Assembly: GCF_045679555.1 (NCBI RefSeq) | Contig: NC_092091.1 | Coordinates: 80,488,815-80,552,814 of the forward strand | DNA: 64,000 nt | Source of the DNA: Salvelinus alpinus | Taxonomy: Eukaryota; Chordata; Actinopteri; Salmoniformes; Salmonidae | Direction of reading: 5' to 3' | Part shown: positions 34,101-47,390 of the stretch, piece after piece | Numbering within the stretch: position 1 is the stretch's first letter | Layout: the number at the start of each line of letters is the position of its first letter | Position numbers and translations under genes: made by a program | The notes under the pieces: generated by a model | What the model saw: only the letters and a program-made list of their open reading frames with translations | Databases searched by the model: none | Told to the model about the DNA's origin: nothing

Positions 34101-36945
34101 AAAAGGGAAAATTATGTACATGTGTTTAACTATTACACCACAGAATTTTACAAATATTTATGTCAAAATATTCTAAACTTACAGTTGACAGACAGGCCTA
34201 TGATCCCAGCCAGTAGGAGAACACACAGCAGCCCCAGACACACTGCAGCAACTCCAGAGGGTCTTTTCCAACACTGAAAATGTACTGAATCACAGGGAAT
34301 TATCATGTAAGATATTTTAACTCTCTCTGGTAATGTTAAAATACTTATATTATCCAGGATTGTAAGGAACAAAAGCTGTGTGTTTGTACTTGAATTGATA
34401 CCTGAAAATGTAAAACTGGGCTTGTTGGGATACGTGTCGTCATCAATATCCATGGTCTGCATTGTTGGATTCTCCACCTGTGTTTGTATAGATTGTCTCT
34501 TACATTTCTAGAACTCAAATGCTATATTTTCCTCTGTTACTTCAGCCCTAGTGTAGGTTTGTATCTGTGTCTTATGTTTTGTCAAATACTTGAGGTCACT
34601 TGACTTCGCTTTCCCAGTACAAAGGAAACAATAGGATAGTCCCAATCTCTACCCAACTAGCGACACATACACGGTGGTAGAGCTCAATCAAGCACACTTC
34701 AGTAATTGACATACAGTGCATTCGGAAAGTATTCAGATCCCTTGACTCTTTCCACATTTTGTTACGTTACAGCCTTATCGTATAATGCTTTTTAATAAAA
34801 AAAAAAAATCCTCATCGAACTACATAAAATACCCCATAATGACAAGTATAAACATGTTTTAGATTTTTTTATTAAAACTAAATGTATTAATGATGTATTA
34901 AATGTATTAATGCGAATGTATTGAAACTAAAAACAGAAATACATTATTTACATAAGTATTCAGACCATTTGCTATGAGACTCGAAATTGAGCTCAGGTGC
35001 ATCCTGTCTCCATTGATCATCTTGAGATGTTCTACAACTTGATTGGGAGTCCACCTGTGGTAAATATACTTTTTTTGACATTATTTGGAAAGGCACACAC
35101 CTGTCTATGTAAGGTCCCACAGTTGACATTTCATGTCAGAGCAAAAACCAAGCCATGAGGTCAAAGGAATTGTCCGTAGAGCTCCGAGACAGGATTGTGT
35201 CGAGGCACAGATCTGGGGAAGGGTACTAAAAAATGAAGGTCCCCAAGAACGGTGGCCTCCATCATTCTTTAATTTTAATTTGTATTATTTTAAAATTTTA
35301 CCCCCTTTTTTCTCCCCAATTTCGTGGTATCCAATTGTTAGTAATTACTATCTTGTTTCATTGCTACAACTCCCGTACGGGCTCGGGAGAGACGAAGGTC
35401 GAAAGCCATGCGTCCTCCGAAACACAACCCAACCAAGCCGCACTGCTTCTTAAAACAGCGAGCCTCCAACGCGGAAGCCAGCCTCACCAATGTGTCGGAG
35501 GAAACACCGTGCACCTGGCCCCCTCGGTTAGCGCGCACTGCGCCCGGCCCGCCACAGGAGTCGCTGGTGCGCGATGAGACAAAGATATCCCTACCGGCCA
35601 AACCCTCCCTAACCCGGACGACGCTAGGCCAATTGTGCGTCGCCCCACGGACCTCCCGGTCGCGGCCGGCTGCGACAGAGCCTGGGCGCGAACCCAGAGT
35701 CTCTGGTGACACAGCTAGCGCTGCGATGCAGTGCCCTAGACCACTGCGCCACCCGGGAGTCCTGGCCTACATCATTCTTAAACGGAAGTAGTTTGGATCC
35801 ACAAAGACTCTTCCTAGAGCTGGTCGCCCAGCCAAACTGAGCAATCGGGGGAGAAGGCCCTTGGTCAGGGAGGTGACCAAGAACCCGATGGTCAGTCTGA
35901 CAGAGCTCCAGTTCCTCTGTGGAGATGGGAGAACCTTCCAGAAGGACAACCATCTCTGCAGCACTCCACCATCAGGCCTTTATGGTAGAGTGGCCAGAGA
36001 GATGGGAGTAAAAGGGCGCTTGGAGTTTGCCAAGAGGCACTTTAAGGACTCTCAGACCATGAGAAACAAGATGCTCTGGTCTAAAGAAAGCAAGATTGAA
36101 CACTTTGGCCTGAATGCCAAGTGTCACGTCTGAAGGAAACCTGGCACCATCCCTACGGTGAAGCATGGTGGTGGCAGCATCATACTATGGGGATGTTTTT
36201 CAGCGGCGGGGACTGGGAGATCAGTCAGGAACGAGGGAAAGATGAACGGAGCAAAGTACAGAGCGCTAAGGACCTCAGACTTGGGCGAAGGTTCACCTTC
36301 CAACAGGACAATGACCCTAAGCACACAGCCAAGACAACTTAGGAGTGGCTTCGGGACAAGTCTCTGAATATCCTTGAGTTGCCCAACCAGAGCACAGAGT
36401 TGAACCCGATTGAACATCTCTGGCAAGACCTGAAAATAGCTGTGCAGCGACTCTCCCCATCCAACCTGACAGAGCTTGAGAGAATCTGCAGAGAAGAATG
36501 GGGAAGACTCAAGGCTGTAATCGCTGACATAGGTGCTTCAACAAAGTACTGAGGAAAGTGTCTGAATACTTATGTAAATGTAATATTTCCGGGGGTTTTT
36601 TCATTATGGGGTTTTGCGTGTAGATTGATGAGGGGAAAAAACAATTTAATGCATTTCAGAATAAGGCTGTAACGTAACAAAATGTGGAAAAAGTCAAGGG
36701 GTCTGAATACTTTCCGCATGTATTGTAGATATCTACTTTGTCCCGTTTACTGTTCACCTGCTTAGTGTCCCAGAGACACTAACATATTACATAAGAATCA
36801 GACAATAAACACACCTCATAAAATTATCATATCTGGTGAAATAGAGAAATACAATCTTACCACAGTCTTTGAGAGTTGAAAACGGATACATATACAAATA
36901 TGTTAAATGAATGAGCATCAATGTAAGATTGGAGTAACGTGTCCA
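31004..36945 (-). CDS. C-type lectin-like type II receptor, gene B (apparently complete)
   Basis: Seven exons on the minus strand: 5'UTR about 36930-36861, start 34477-34402, membrane 34284-34183, stalk 34096-33641, lectin exons 32082-31943, 31868-31759 and 31136-31004. Coding lengths 61+102+456+140+110+133 give 1002 nt, an open frame of 333 residues plus stop, with every intron bounded by GT and AG. Product: about 25-residue cytoplasmic tail, membrane helix [20 protein letters not shown], 150-residue coiled-coil stalk with several N-x-S/T sites (NLT, NRT, NTT, NIT), then a C-terminal C-type lectin domain with the six expected cysteines (CPEGW, SCYYL, QDCLERG, HNCAF, FVC, WICEK). WIGLTD and [12 protein letters not shown] are family hallmarks. 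The EPN/QPD sugar triplet is replaced by EHP and the WND motif is absent, so calcium-dependent sugar binding is doubtful. Two Tc1-like elements sit in its introns. Confidence 0.82.
31141..31665. repeat. 46-bp minisatellite made of a 3' splice-site module
   Basis: Units start with cctagagtatgaacaacaca and end ctctctctcagaa, anchors 31181, 31227 and on to 31639 (one unit is 2 bp short). On the minus strand each reads gtctaactctgtgttgttca followed by tactctag, copying the branch-like CTAAC, pyrimidine tract and AG that precede the final lectin exon. Confidence 0.94.
31682..31775. repeat. Tandem duplication of exon end and splice donor in gene B
   Basis: On the minus strand CACTGACCACCCCAAG then GTAAGAGACTACTGATC (real donor at 31758) is followed 41 bp on by CACTGACCACCACAAG and the same GTAAGAGACTACTGATC (decoy at 31717). 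A third partial copy follows. Use of the decoy would shift the frame and meet TAA at once (AGG TAA). Confidence 0.9.
31759..31868 (-). CDS. Gene B lectin-domain exon 2
   Basis: 110 bp, acceptor CAACAG, donor GTAAGA, ends in phase 2. Reads [20 protein letters not shown], then [23 protein letters not shown] is the core strand of the fold. Confidence 0.88.
31943..32082 (-). CDS. Gene B lectin-domain exon 1
   Basis: 140 bp, acceptor TTCTAG, donor GTGAGA. Reads [20 protein letters not shown], then [18 protein letters not shown] and VIINSEEEQ. It pairs with gene A exon 20422-20280. Confidence 0.88.
32277..33340 (-). mobile_element. Internally deleted Tc1-like transposon in a gene B intron
   Basis: Near-perfect terminal inverted repeats (CAATGAAGAAAAATATAAAC at left; GTTTATATTTTTCTTCAGTG at right) are flanked by TA on both sides (32275-32276, 33341-33342). 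The minus strand keeps decayed transposase text corresponding to LDRRV and QQL motifs near 32540-32640. About 1.06 kb remains, shorter than a full Tc1 of about 1.6 kb. It lies between the stalk and first lectin exons. Confidence 0.85.
33641..34096 (-). CDS. Gene B coiled-coil stalk exon
   Basis: 456 bp, open. Reads [20 protein letters not shown], then repeats of [14 protein letters not shown], then [20 protein letters not shown] and ends RERLNCNIT. Acceptor TTTACAG, donor GTAAGG. Five N-glycosylation sequons. Confidence 0.88.
34183..34284 (-). CDS. Gene B transmembrane exon
   Basis: 102 bp, acceptor GATTCAG, donor GTAAGT. Reads [20 protein letters not shown], then [13 protein letters not shown]. 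Nearly identical to the gene A exon; WW is CW here. Confidence 0.88.
34402..34477 (-). CDS. Gene B start exon
   Basis: 76 bp, acceptor ACACAG, donor GTATCA. The first in-frame ATG gives [20 protein letters not shown]; a second ATG three codons later is also possible. Coding portion is 61 nt. Confidence 0.82.
34478..34713. other. Gene B intron next to Tc1 target
   Basis: Aligns with 21559-21798 of gene A up to tgaca before the TA target of the Tc1 element. No other feature. Confidence 0.6.
34714..36725 (+). mobile_element. Tc1-like transposon with decayed transposase, carrying a SINE
   Basis: Ends CAGTGCATTCGGAAAGTATT and (right, inverted) CAATACATGCGGAAAGTATT, flanked by TA at 34712-34713 and 36726-36727. 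Plus-strand transposase remnants: a paired-domain piece [19 protein letters not shown], then after the [22 protein letters not shown] and [20 protein letters not shown] (36270-36425), containing the second and third acidic catalytic blocks of the DDE family. Stops and frameshifts inactivate it. It sits in the intron between the 5'UTR and start exons of gene B; gene A lacks it. Confidence 0.92.
35270..35763 (-). mobile_element. tRNA-headed salmonid SINE inside the Tc1 element
   Basis: Minus strand starts ACTCCCGGGTGGCGCAGTGG, with box A GGTGGCGCAGTGGTCTAGGG and box B GGGTTCGCGCCCAGGC of a tRNA-like (probably Leu-type) pol III promoter. It ends in the A/T-rich tail after ccaattgttagtaattac (plus). 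Target duplicates ggcctccatcattctt (35254-35269) and ggcctacatcattctt (35764-35779) differ at one base. Confidence 0.92.
36861..36930 (-). other. Gene B 5'UTR exon
   Basis: Exon end AAAGACTGTG then donor GTAAGA (36861/36860). It begins roughly 30 bp after the TATA box. It carries no in-frame start. Confidence 0.6.
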
Positions 36946-36949
36946 CAAG

Positions 36950-36959
36950 TTTTTTTATA
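36950..36959 (-). promoter_or_regulatory. TATA box of lectin gene B
   Basis: Minus strand reads ctataaaaaaacttg, followed by gtggacacgttactcc, the same as in gene A. Confidence 0.65.
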
Positions 36960-37545
36960 GTCTGAGAGACCCCACCTTTTGTGTCAACGTCAGCATATCC
37001 TTTACCTTATTTGGTCAAACAATTATGAACTAATATACCACTGGATGTTAGGTTCAGATATAAGGTAACATGTGGTTAACAGGCAGTAAGTGAAGCTCAT
37101 GTCAAACTGAAAGTTCAAGCTACAGAATGCTGCATGGAAGTGTTTCATTTCCCCTCTCTCTCAAGCACATAAGCTATAGGGGTCAAAGGTCAACTTTAGG
37201 TTAAAAGTAATGGTTGAATGTTCAGTTACTCCAGAATTCTAAAGCTTAGAACACTTGGAAGGCTGAATGTGTCTATATCTTATTTAAAGTCCTGTCAACT
37301 GCCATTTTATAACAATGTTCAGTGTTCAAACTTGGTACTGAACTTTCTAACCCTGTTCCTGTCCTGACCTACAGTAACTCAGCAACTGGTTGTTGAGGAG
37401 GAGGGTGCTAGAATGGTTTTAGCCAACAACAGATTCACCAAACTGTCCATGACAGGCCTAGCTGGTAACATAATAATCACTCTGGAGGCAACTTTAGTTA
37501 TCCCCTCACCCCCTTCTCTTTAATGCATTTGGCATCCTGCAGTCA
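36960..37545. other. Upstream flank of gene B
   Basis: Copy 2 of the lectin upstream block up to about 37290 (compare 22067-22410). The rest is unassigned. No gene seen. Confidence 0.65.
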
Positions 37546-38861
37546 GCTGGCCTATTATAGAGTACCTAGCTGGTCTATAGTAAGATCCCTAGCTGGTCTA
37601 TAGTAAGATCCCTAGCTGGTCTATAGTAGGATCCCTAGCAGGCCTATAGTAGGATCCCTAGCAGGCCTATAGTAGGATCCCTAGCAGGCCTATAGTAGGA
37701 TCCCTAGCAGGCCTATAGTAGGATCCCTAGCAGGGCTATAGTAAGATCCCTAGCTGGTCTATAGTAAGATCCCTAGCAGGCCTATAGTAAGATCCCTAGC
37801 TGGTCTATAGTAAGATCCCTAGCTGGTCTATAGTAAGATCCCTAGCTGGTCTATAGTAAGATCCCTAGCTGGTCTATAGTAAGATCCCTAGCAGGCCTAT
37901 AGTAAGATCCCTAGCTGGTCTATAGTAAGATCCCTAGCAGGCCTATAGTAGGATCCCTAGCAGGCCTATAGTAGGATCCCTAGCAGGCCTATAGTAAGAT
38001 CCCTAGCAGGCCTATAGTAGGATCCCTAGCTGGTCTATAGTAGGATCCCTAGCTGGTCTATAGTAAGATCCCTAGCAGGCCTATAGTAGGATCCCTAGCT
38101 GGTCTATAGTAGGATCCCTAGCTGGTCTATAGTAGGATCCCTAGCTGGTCTATAGTAAGATCCCTAGCAGGCCTATAGTAGGATCCCTAGCTGGTCTATA
38201 GTAGGATCCCTAGCTGGTCTATAGTAGGATCCCTAGCTGGTCTATAGTAAGATCCCTAGCAGGCCTATAGTAAGATCCCTAGCAGGCCTATAGTAAGATC
38301 CCTAGCAGGCCTATAGTAAGATCCCTAGCAGGCTTATAGTAGGATCCCTAGCTGGTCTATAGTAGGATCCCTAGCTGGTCTATAGTAGGATCCCTAGCTG
38401 GTCTATAGTAAGATCCCTAGCAGGCCTATAGTAGGATCCCTAGCTGGTCTATAGTAGGATCCCTAGCTGGTCTATAGTAGGATCCCTAGCTGGTCTATAG
38501 TAAGATCCCTAGCAGGCCTATAGTAAGATCCCTAGCAGGCCTATAGTAAGATCCCTAGCAGGCCTATAGTAAGATCCCTAGCAGGCCTATAGTAGGATCC
38601 CTAGCTGGTCTATAGTAGGATCCCTAGCTGGTCTATAGTAGGATCCCTAGCTGGTCTATAGTAAGATCCCTAGCAGGCCTATAGTAAGATCCCTAGCAGG
38701 CCTATAGTAAGATCCCTAGCAGGCCTATAGTAAGATCCCTAGCAGGCCTATAGTAAGATCCCTAGCAGGCCTATAGTAAGATCCCGAGCAGGCCTATAGT
38801 AAGATCCCTAGCAGGCCTATAGTAAGATCCCTAGCAGGCCTATAGTAAGATCCCTAGCAAG

Positions 38862-39532
38862 TGTCGGGTTCACCTAGGGGTCATAAAAAGGGTTGTACCC
38901 AAATGTTTGGTGTATTAGAATAATTGATTATGCTTATGTTATATTAATAGAAGGGGAGGGGTTAAAAGTCCCCTCCCTCCTTACATTTATAGGGTTTTAG
39001 ACTACGGATTAACAATATATATATTCATTGTAGAAGTTTAGTATTGTTCTACAGTTGTATTTTAGTTCTCTCTCTCTGCCTCATTATAAAGAGGCCCTTA
39101 GACAGAACTCTGCAGGGGAGTGAATGAGATAAGACTAGGTAAACATTCCACAATAAATCAACTTTAGGGGAAGGGGACATTTACTGCTAAGTGTTTAGCT
39201 AACAATAAAGGCCCTGTTAATACAGCTTTGTAGGCATGGTTTTGGTCCCAGGAGAAGAGGATGATGATATAGGCAGTGACGTCACCAGGGCGCGACTTAG
39301 GGCAGTGACATCACCAGGGCGCGACTTAGGGTTTAATAAAACCATTGGATACCTTTTGTTTGATGCAGAACTTACTCAGAAACATGCGTGTTATGTTCCT
39401 GTTTGTCAACTTCTGTCTGCAATTGCATTAATAAAGGTTTTTGAATGATTTAATTAAAGATATGGTCATAATGCTAATTTCACCAATGAACCAATGATTG
39501 ACAAAGAAGTACGTAAGAAACGAACCCTAACA
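38862..39532. mobile_element. Solo LTR, copy 1 (671 bp)
   Basis: Starts TGTCGGGTTCACC and ends GAACCCTAACA, so its ends are short inverted repeats beginning TG and ending CA. It carries a TATA-like ttataaag near 39084 and aataaagg at about 39203 and 39430. Flanks are caag (left) and cagg (right), a probable 4-bp target duplication with one change. No internal gag or pol. Confidence 0.78.
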
Positions 39533-40640
39533 CAGGCCTATAGTAGGATCCCTAGCAGGCCTATAGTAAGATCCCTAGCTGGTCTATAGTAAGATCCCTA
39601 GCTGGTCTATAGTAAGATCCCTAGCAGGCCTATAGTAGGATCCCTAGCAGGCCTATAGTAAGATCCCTAGCAGGCCTATAGTAAGATCCCTAGCAGGCCT
39701 ATAGTAGGATCCCTAGCAGGCCTATAGTAAGATCCCTAGCAGGCCTATAGTAGGATCCCTAGCTGGTCTATAGTAGGATCCCTAGCTGGTCTATAGTAAG
39801 ATCCCTAGCAGGCCTATAGTAGGATCCCTAGCTGGTCTATAGTAGGATCCCTAGCTGGTCTATAGTAGGATCCCTAGCTGGTCTATAGTAAGATCCCTAG
39901 CAGGCCTATAGTAGGATCCCTAGCTGGTCTATAGTAGGATCCCTAGCTGGTCTATAGTAGGATCCCTAGCTGGTCTATAGTAAGATCCCTAGCAGGCCTG
40001 TAGTAAGATCCCTAGCAGGCCTATAGTAAGATCCCTAGCAGGCCTATAGTAAGATCCCTAGCAGGCTTATAGTAGGATCCCTAGCTGGTCTATAGTAGGA
40101 TCCCTAGCTGGTCTATAGTAGGATCCCTAGCTGGTCTATAGTAAGATCCCTAGCAGGCCTATAGTAGGATCCCTAGCTGGTCTATAGTAGGATCCCTAGC
40201 TGGTCTATAGTAGGATCCCTAGCTGGTCTATAGTAAGATCCCTAGCAGGCCTATAGTAAGATCCCTAGCAGGCCTATAGTAAGATCCCTAGCAGGCCTAT
40301 AGTAAGATCCCTAGCAGGCCTATAGTAGGATCCCTAGCTGGTCTATAGTAGGATCCCTAGCTGGTCTATAGTAGGATCCCTAGCTGGTCTATAGTAAGAT
40401 CCCTAGCAGGCCTATAGTAAGATCCCTAGCAGGCCTATAGTAAGATCCCTAGCAGGCCTATAGTAAGATCCCTAGCAGGCCTATAGTAAGATCCCTAGCA
40501 GGCCTATAGTAAGATCCCGAGCAGGCCTATAGTAAGATCCCTAGCAGGCCTATAGTAAGATCCCGAGCAGGCCTATAGTAAGATCCCTAGCAGGCCTATA
40601 GTAAGATCCCTAGCAGGCCTATAGTAAGATCCCTAGCAAG

Positions 40641-41311
40641 TGTCGGGTTCACCTAGGGGTCATAAAAAGGGTTGTACCCAAATGTTTGGTGTATTAGAAT
40701 AATTGATTATGCTTATGTTATATTAATAGAAGGGGAGGGGTTAAAAGTCCCCTCCCTCCTTACATTTATAGGGTTTTAGACTACGGATTAACAATATATA
40801 TATTCATTGTAGAAGTTTAGTATTGTTCTACAGTTGTATTTTAGTTCTCTCTCTCTGCCTCATTATAAAGAGGCCCTTAGACAGAACTCTGCAGGGGAGT
40901 GAATGAGATAAGACTAGGTAAACATTCCACAATAAATCAACTTTAGGGGAAGGGGACATTTACTGCTAAGTGTTTAGCTAACAATAAAGGCCCTGTTAAT
41001 ACAGCTTTGTAGGCATGGTTTTGGTCCCAGGAGAAGAGGATGATGATATAGGCAGTGACGTCACCAGGGCGCGACTTAGGGCAGTGACATCACCAGGGCG
41101 CGACTTAGGGTTTAATAAAACCATTGGATACCTTTTGTTTGATGCAGAACTTACTCAGAAACATGCGTGTTATGTTCCTGTTTGTCAACTTCTGTCTGCA
41201 ATTGCATTAATAAAGGTTTTTGAATGATTTAATTAAAGATATGGTCATAATGCTAATTTCACCAATGAACCAATGATTGACAAAGAAGTACGTAAGAAAC
41301 GAACCCTAACA
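40641..41311. mobile_element. Solo LTR, copy 2 (671 bp)
   Basis: Appears identical to 38862-39532, displaced by exactly 1779 bp, with the same flanking caag/cagg. It arose by tandem duplication of LTR plus array, not by a second insertion. Confidence 0.85.
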
Positions 41312-42009
41312 CAGGCCTATAGTAGGATCCCTAGCAGGCCTATAGTAAGATCCCTAGCTGGTCTATAGTAAGATCCCTAGCTGGTCTATAGTAAGATCCC
41401 TAGCAGGCCTATAGTAGGATCCCTAGCAGGCCTATAGTAGGATCCCTAGCTGGTCTATAGTAAGATCCCTAGCAGGCCTATAGTAGGATCCCTAGCAGGC
41501 CTATAGTAAGATCCCTAGCTGGTCTATAGTAAGATCCCTAGCTGGTCTATTGTAGGATCCCTAGCAGGCCTATAGCAGGATCCCTAGCTGGTCTATAGTA
41601 AGATCCCTAGCTGGTCTATTGTAGGATCCCTAGCTGGTCTATTGTAGGATCCCTAGCTGGCCTATAGCAGGATCCCTAGCTGGTCTATAGTAAGATCCCT
41701 AGCAGGTCTATTGTAGGATCCCTAGCTGGTCTATAGTAGGATCCCTAGCTGATATATTGTAGGATCCCTAGCTGTTCTATAGTAGGGTCCCTAGCAGACC
41801 TATAGTAGGATCCCTAGCTGGTCTATAGTAGGATCCCTAACAGGTCTATAGTAGGATCCCTACCTGGTCTATTGTAGGATCCCTAGCAGGCCTATAGTAG
41901 GATCCCTAGCAGGCCTATTGTAGGGTCGCTAGCAGGCCTATAGTAGGATCCCTAGCTGGCCTATAGTAGGATCCCTAGCTGGTCTATTGTAGGATCCCTA
42001 GCTGGTCTA

Positions 42010-42145
42010 TAGTAGGTTCTGGCATTTCTAGGGAGTTTTTACTAGCCACCGTGCTTCTACACCTGCATTGCTTGCTGTTTGAGGTTTTAGGCTGAGTTTC
42101 TGTACAGCACTTTGTGACATCAGCTGATAAATACATTTGATTGAT
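42010..42145 (+). mobile_element. Salmonid LINE/SINE 3' fragment
   Basis: Text ctagccaccgtgcttctaca, cctgcattgcttgctgtttg and ctgtacagcactttgtgaca, ending atacatttgattgat, is the tail of a common salmonid retroelement. 5' truncated. Confidence 0.65.
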
Positions 42146-42430
42146 AACACAATAGTAGTGATGGAGCATTATTAAGATCGGCCAAAGAATAATGAACTGA
42201 TGTACCACTGTCTGGTAGATTCAGGTTCATCATATGACAACAACAGAATGTGTGGTTGGTTGGAAACAGGAAGGAAATGTAACTAAAGTTCAGTCAAGCG
42301 CAAGTCCAACTGAAAGTTAAATTTGCAGGCTGCTGCACTGACGTGTTTCACAACCCCCTCTCTCAAGCAATGGTTGAAAATTCTGTTCCTCCAAAATTCC
42401 CTAACGTTAGAAAACTTGAAAGACTCAATA
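42146..42430. other. Lectin upstream block, copy 4
   Basis: Inverted relative to 24880-25260 (e.g. aatagtagtgatggagcatt). The lectin exons that should lie to its left are absent; the 23-bp array and LINE fragment take their place. Confidence 0.65.
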
Positions 42431-42799
42431 TGTGGGGCGACGCACAATTGGCCTAGTGTCGTCTGGGTTAGGGAGGGTTTGGCCAGTAGGGATATCCTTG
42501 TCTCATCGCGCACCAGCGACTCCTGTGGCGGGCCGGGCGCAGTGCACGCTAACCAAGGTAGCCAGGTGCACGGTGTTTCCTCCGACACATTGGTGCGGCT
42601 GGCTTCCGGGTTGGAGGCGCGCTGTGTTAAGAAGCAGTGCGGCTTGGTTGGGTTGTGTTTCGGAGGACGCATGGCTTTCGTCTCTCCCGAGCCCGTATGG
42701 CAGTTGTAGCGATGAGACAAGATAGTAATTACTAACAATTGGATACCACAAAATTGGGGAGAAAAAGGGGGTAAAATTAAAAAAAGAAGAAAAGAAAAA
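42431..42799 (+). mobile_element. 5'-truncated salmonid SINE
   Basis: Same family as 35270-35763 but in plus orientation and without the tRNA head; begins tgtggggcgacgcacaattg. Direct 13-bp duplicates gaaagactcaata at 42418-42430 and 42800-42812. A-rich tail aaaaagaagaaaagaaaaag. Confidence 0.92.
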
Positions 42800-42812
42800 G
42801 AAAGACTCAATA

Positions 42813-43361
42813 CCAAAATGTGTCTATACCGTACTTTCAAATAAATATTTTGTGAAATAATGTGGTCTGTGTGAATGACAGTGCAGTCAATCTTCTTCAG
42901 TGAAATAAACCCAAACCTGGACTCAATGTAAGAGCAAATCTAGAGATCAGGGCCCTTATTTATCAAGCATGTCAGAAATACTGATCTGAGATCAAGTCAT
43001 CCCTGCCAACATGACCTTATTCATAATGATCAAAAAGGATAAACTGATCCTAGATCAGCACTCCTGCACTGAGACATTTGATAAACATGGGTCCTGACTT
43101 GAGTCTGCTGATGCAGCACTTACTTTAGGTTTTACATAAGTCTAAATATTCTACAGTAACTACAGAGAAAAAGAGAGAAAGTGAAAGATGAAAATATGAA
43201 AGTTTGGTGTGAGAAAGGGAGAAGTGGAGGAGCTGTGTCAGGGTAATACGAAGGAATCCACCTAACACTCCACGGTGGTACCATGTGACTTCTTAAAGTC
43301 CTATACAGTTTCTTGTAAACCACATGATCTTGGTTGACCTACAGTAGGCCCTACAATGCCT
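42813..43361. other. Unique block shared inverted with 24490-25000
   Basis: Reverse complement of the segment right of the 53-bp array in copy 1. No gene seen. Confidence 0.7.
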
Positions 43362-43795
43362 TACAACAGGCCAGCTACCCAGTTAACAACAAGCACTCAG
43401 GAGGCAGGTGGCTCTACAACAGGCTAGCTACCTAGTTAGCAACAAACACTCAGGAGGCAGGTGGCTCTACAACAGGCTAGCTACCTAGTTAGCAACAAAC
43501 ACTCAGGAGGCAGGTGGCTCTACAACAGACTAGCTACCTAGTTAGCAACAAGCACTCAGCAGGCAGGTGGCTCTCCAACAGACTAGCTACCTAGTTAGCA
43601 ACAAGCACTCAGCAGGCAGGTGGCTCTCCAACAGGCTAGCTACCTAGTTAGCAACAAGCACTCAGCAGGCAGGTGGCTCTACAACAGGCTAGCTACCCAG
43701 TTAACAACAAGCACTCAGGAGGCAGGTGTCTCTACAACAGGCTAGCTACCCAGTTAGCAACAAGCACTCAGCAAGCAGGTGGCTCTCCAACATGT
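43362..43795. repeat. 53-bp minisatellite in reverse orientation, about 8 copies
   Basis: Units such as acaggctagctacctagtta then gcaacaaacactcaggaggc are the reverse complement of the 22640-24479 unit. Confidence 0.95.
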
Positions 43796-43944
43796 TTTGG
43801 GTGGTGAGACAGCAGACTTGTTCGCCCTACTGGCATGGTGCCCACTTTTAGATGTAAATCCTCATGCCAGATACAAATCAACCCACCAGAGATGCAAATC
43901 ACTTTATAAGTGCGAAACTCTACTCACCCGCTGGTGGGTGAGAA

Positions 43945-44757
43945 CCTACAATAGACCAACTAGTGACCCTACAATAGGCCAGCTAGGGATCCTACAATAG
44001 GCCAGCTAGGGACCCTACAATAGGCCAGCTAGTGACCATACAATAGGCCAGCTAGGGATCCTACTATAGGCCTGCTAGGGATCCTACAATAGGCCAGCTA
44101 GGGATCCTACTATAGGCCTGCTAGGGATCCTACAATAGGCCAGCTAGTGACCCTACAATAGGCCAGCTAGTGACCCTACAATAGGCCAACTAGTGACCCT
44201 ACAATAGACCAGCTAGGGACCCTACAATAGACCAGCTAGTGACCCTACAATAGGCCAGCTAGTGACCCTACAATAGGCCAGCTAGTGACCCTACAATAGG
44301 CCAGCTAGTGACCCTACAATAGACCAGCTAGTGGCCCTACAATAGGCCAGCTAGTGACCCTACAATAGACCAGCTAGTGACCCTACAATAGGCCAGCTAG
44401 TGACCCTACAATAGGCCAGCTAGTGACCCTACAATAGGCCAGCTAGTGACCCTACAATAGGCCAGCTAGTGACCCTACAATAGGCCAGCTAGTGACCCTA
44501 CAATAGGCCAGCTAGTGACCCTACAATAGGCCAGCTAGTGACCCTACAATAGGCCAGCTAGTGACCCTACAATAGGCCAGCTAGTGACCCTACAATAGGC
44601 CAGCTAGTGACCCTACAATATACCAGCTAGTGACCCTACAATAGGCCAGCTAGTGACCCTACAATAGGCCAGCTAGTGACCCTACAATAGGCCAGCTAGT
44701 GACCCTACAATAGGCCAGCAAGTGATCCTACAATAGGCCAGCTAGGGATCCTACAAC
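43945..44757. repeat. 23-bp minisatellite in reverse orientation, about 35 copies
   Basis: Unit cctacaataggccagctagt plus gac is the reverse complement of the diverged right-end units of 37546-42015 (gtccctagctggcctattgtag type). Confidence 0.95.
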
Positions 44758-44771
44758 GTTGGCATTAAAGA

Positions 44772-47390
<2,619 letters not shown>

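Larger units (their letters stand above)
37546..42015. repeat. 23-bp minisatellite interrupted by two solo LTRs
   Basis: Unit gatccctagcaggcctatag plus taa or tag, alternating with ctggtct for caggcct. Segments 37546-38861, 39533-40640 and 41312-42015 sum to about 3.1 kb or 135 units. The rightmost 500 bp is more diverged (attgtagg, gtcc). The same family lies inverted at 43945-44757. Confidence 0.96.

Noticed and set aside
39236-39448. 70-codon frame present identically at 39236 and 41015
   Set aside because: It lies inside a solo LTR and is duplicated with it. No match to a known protein and no evidence of translation.
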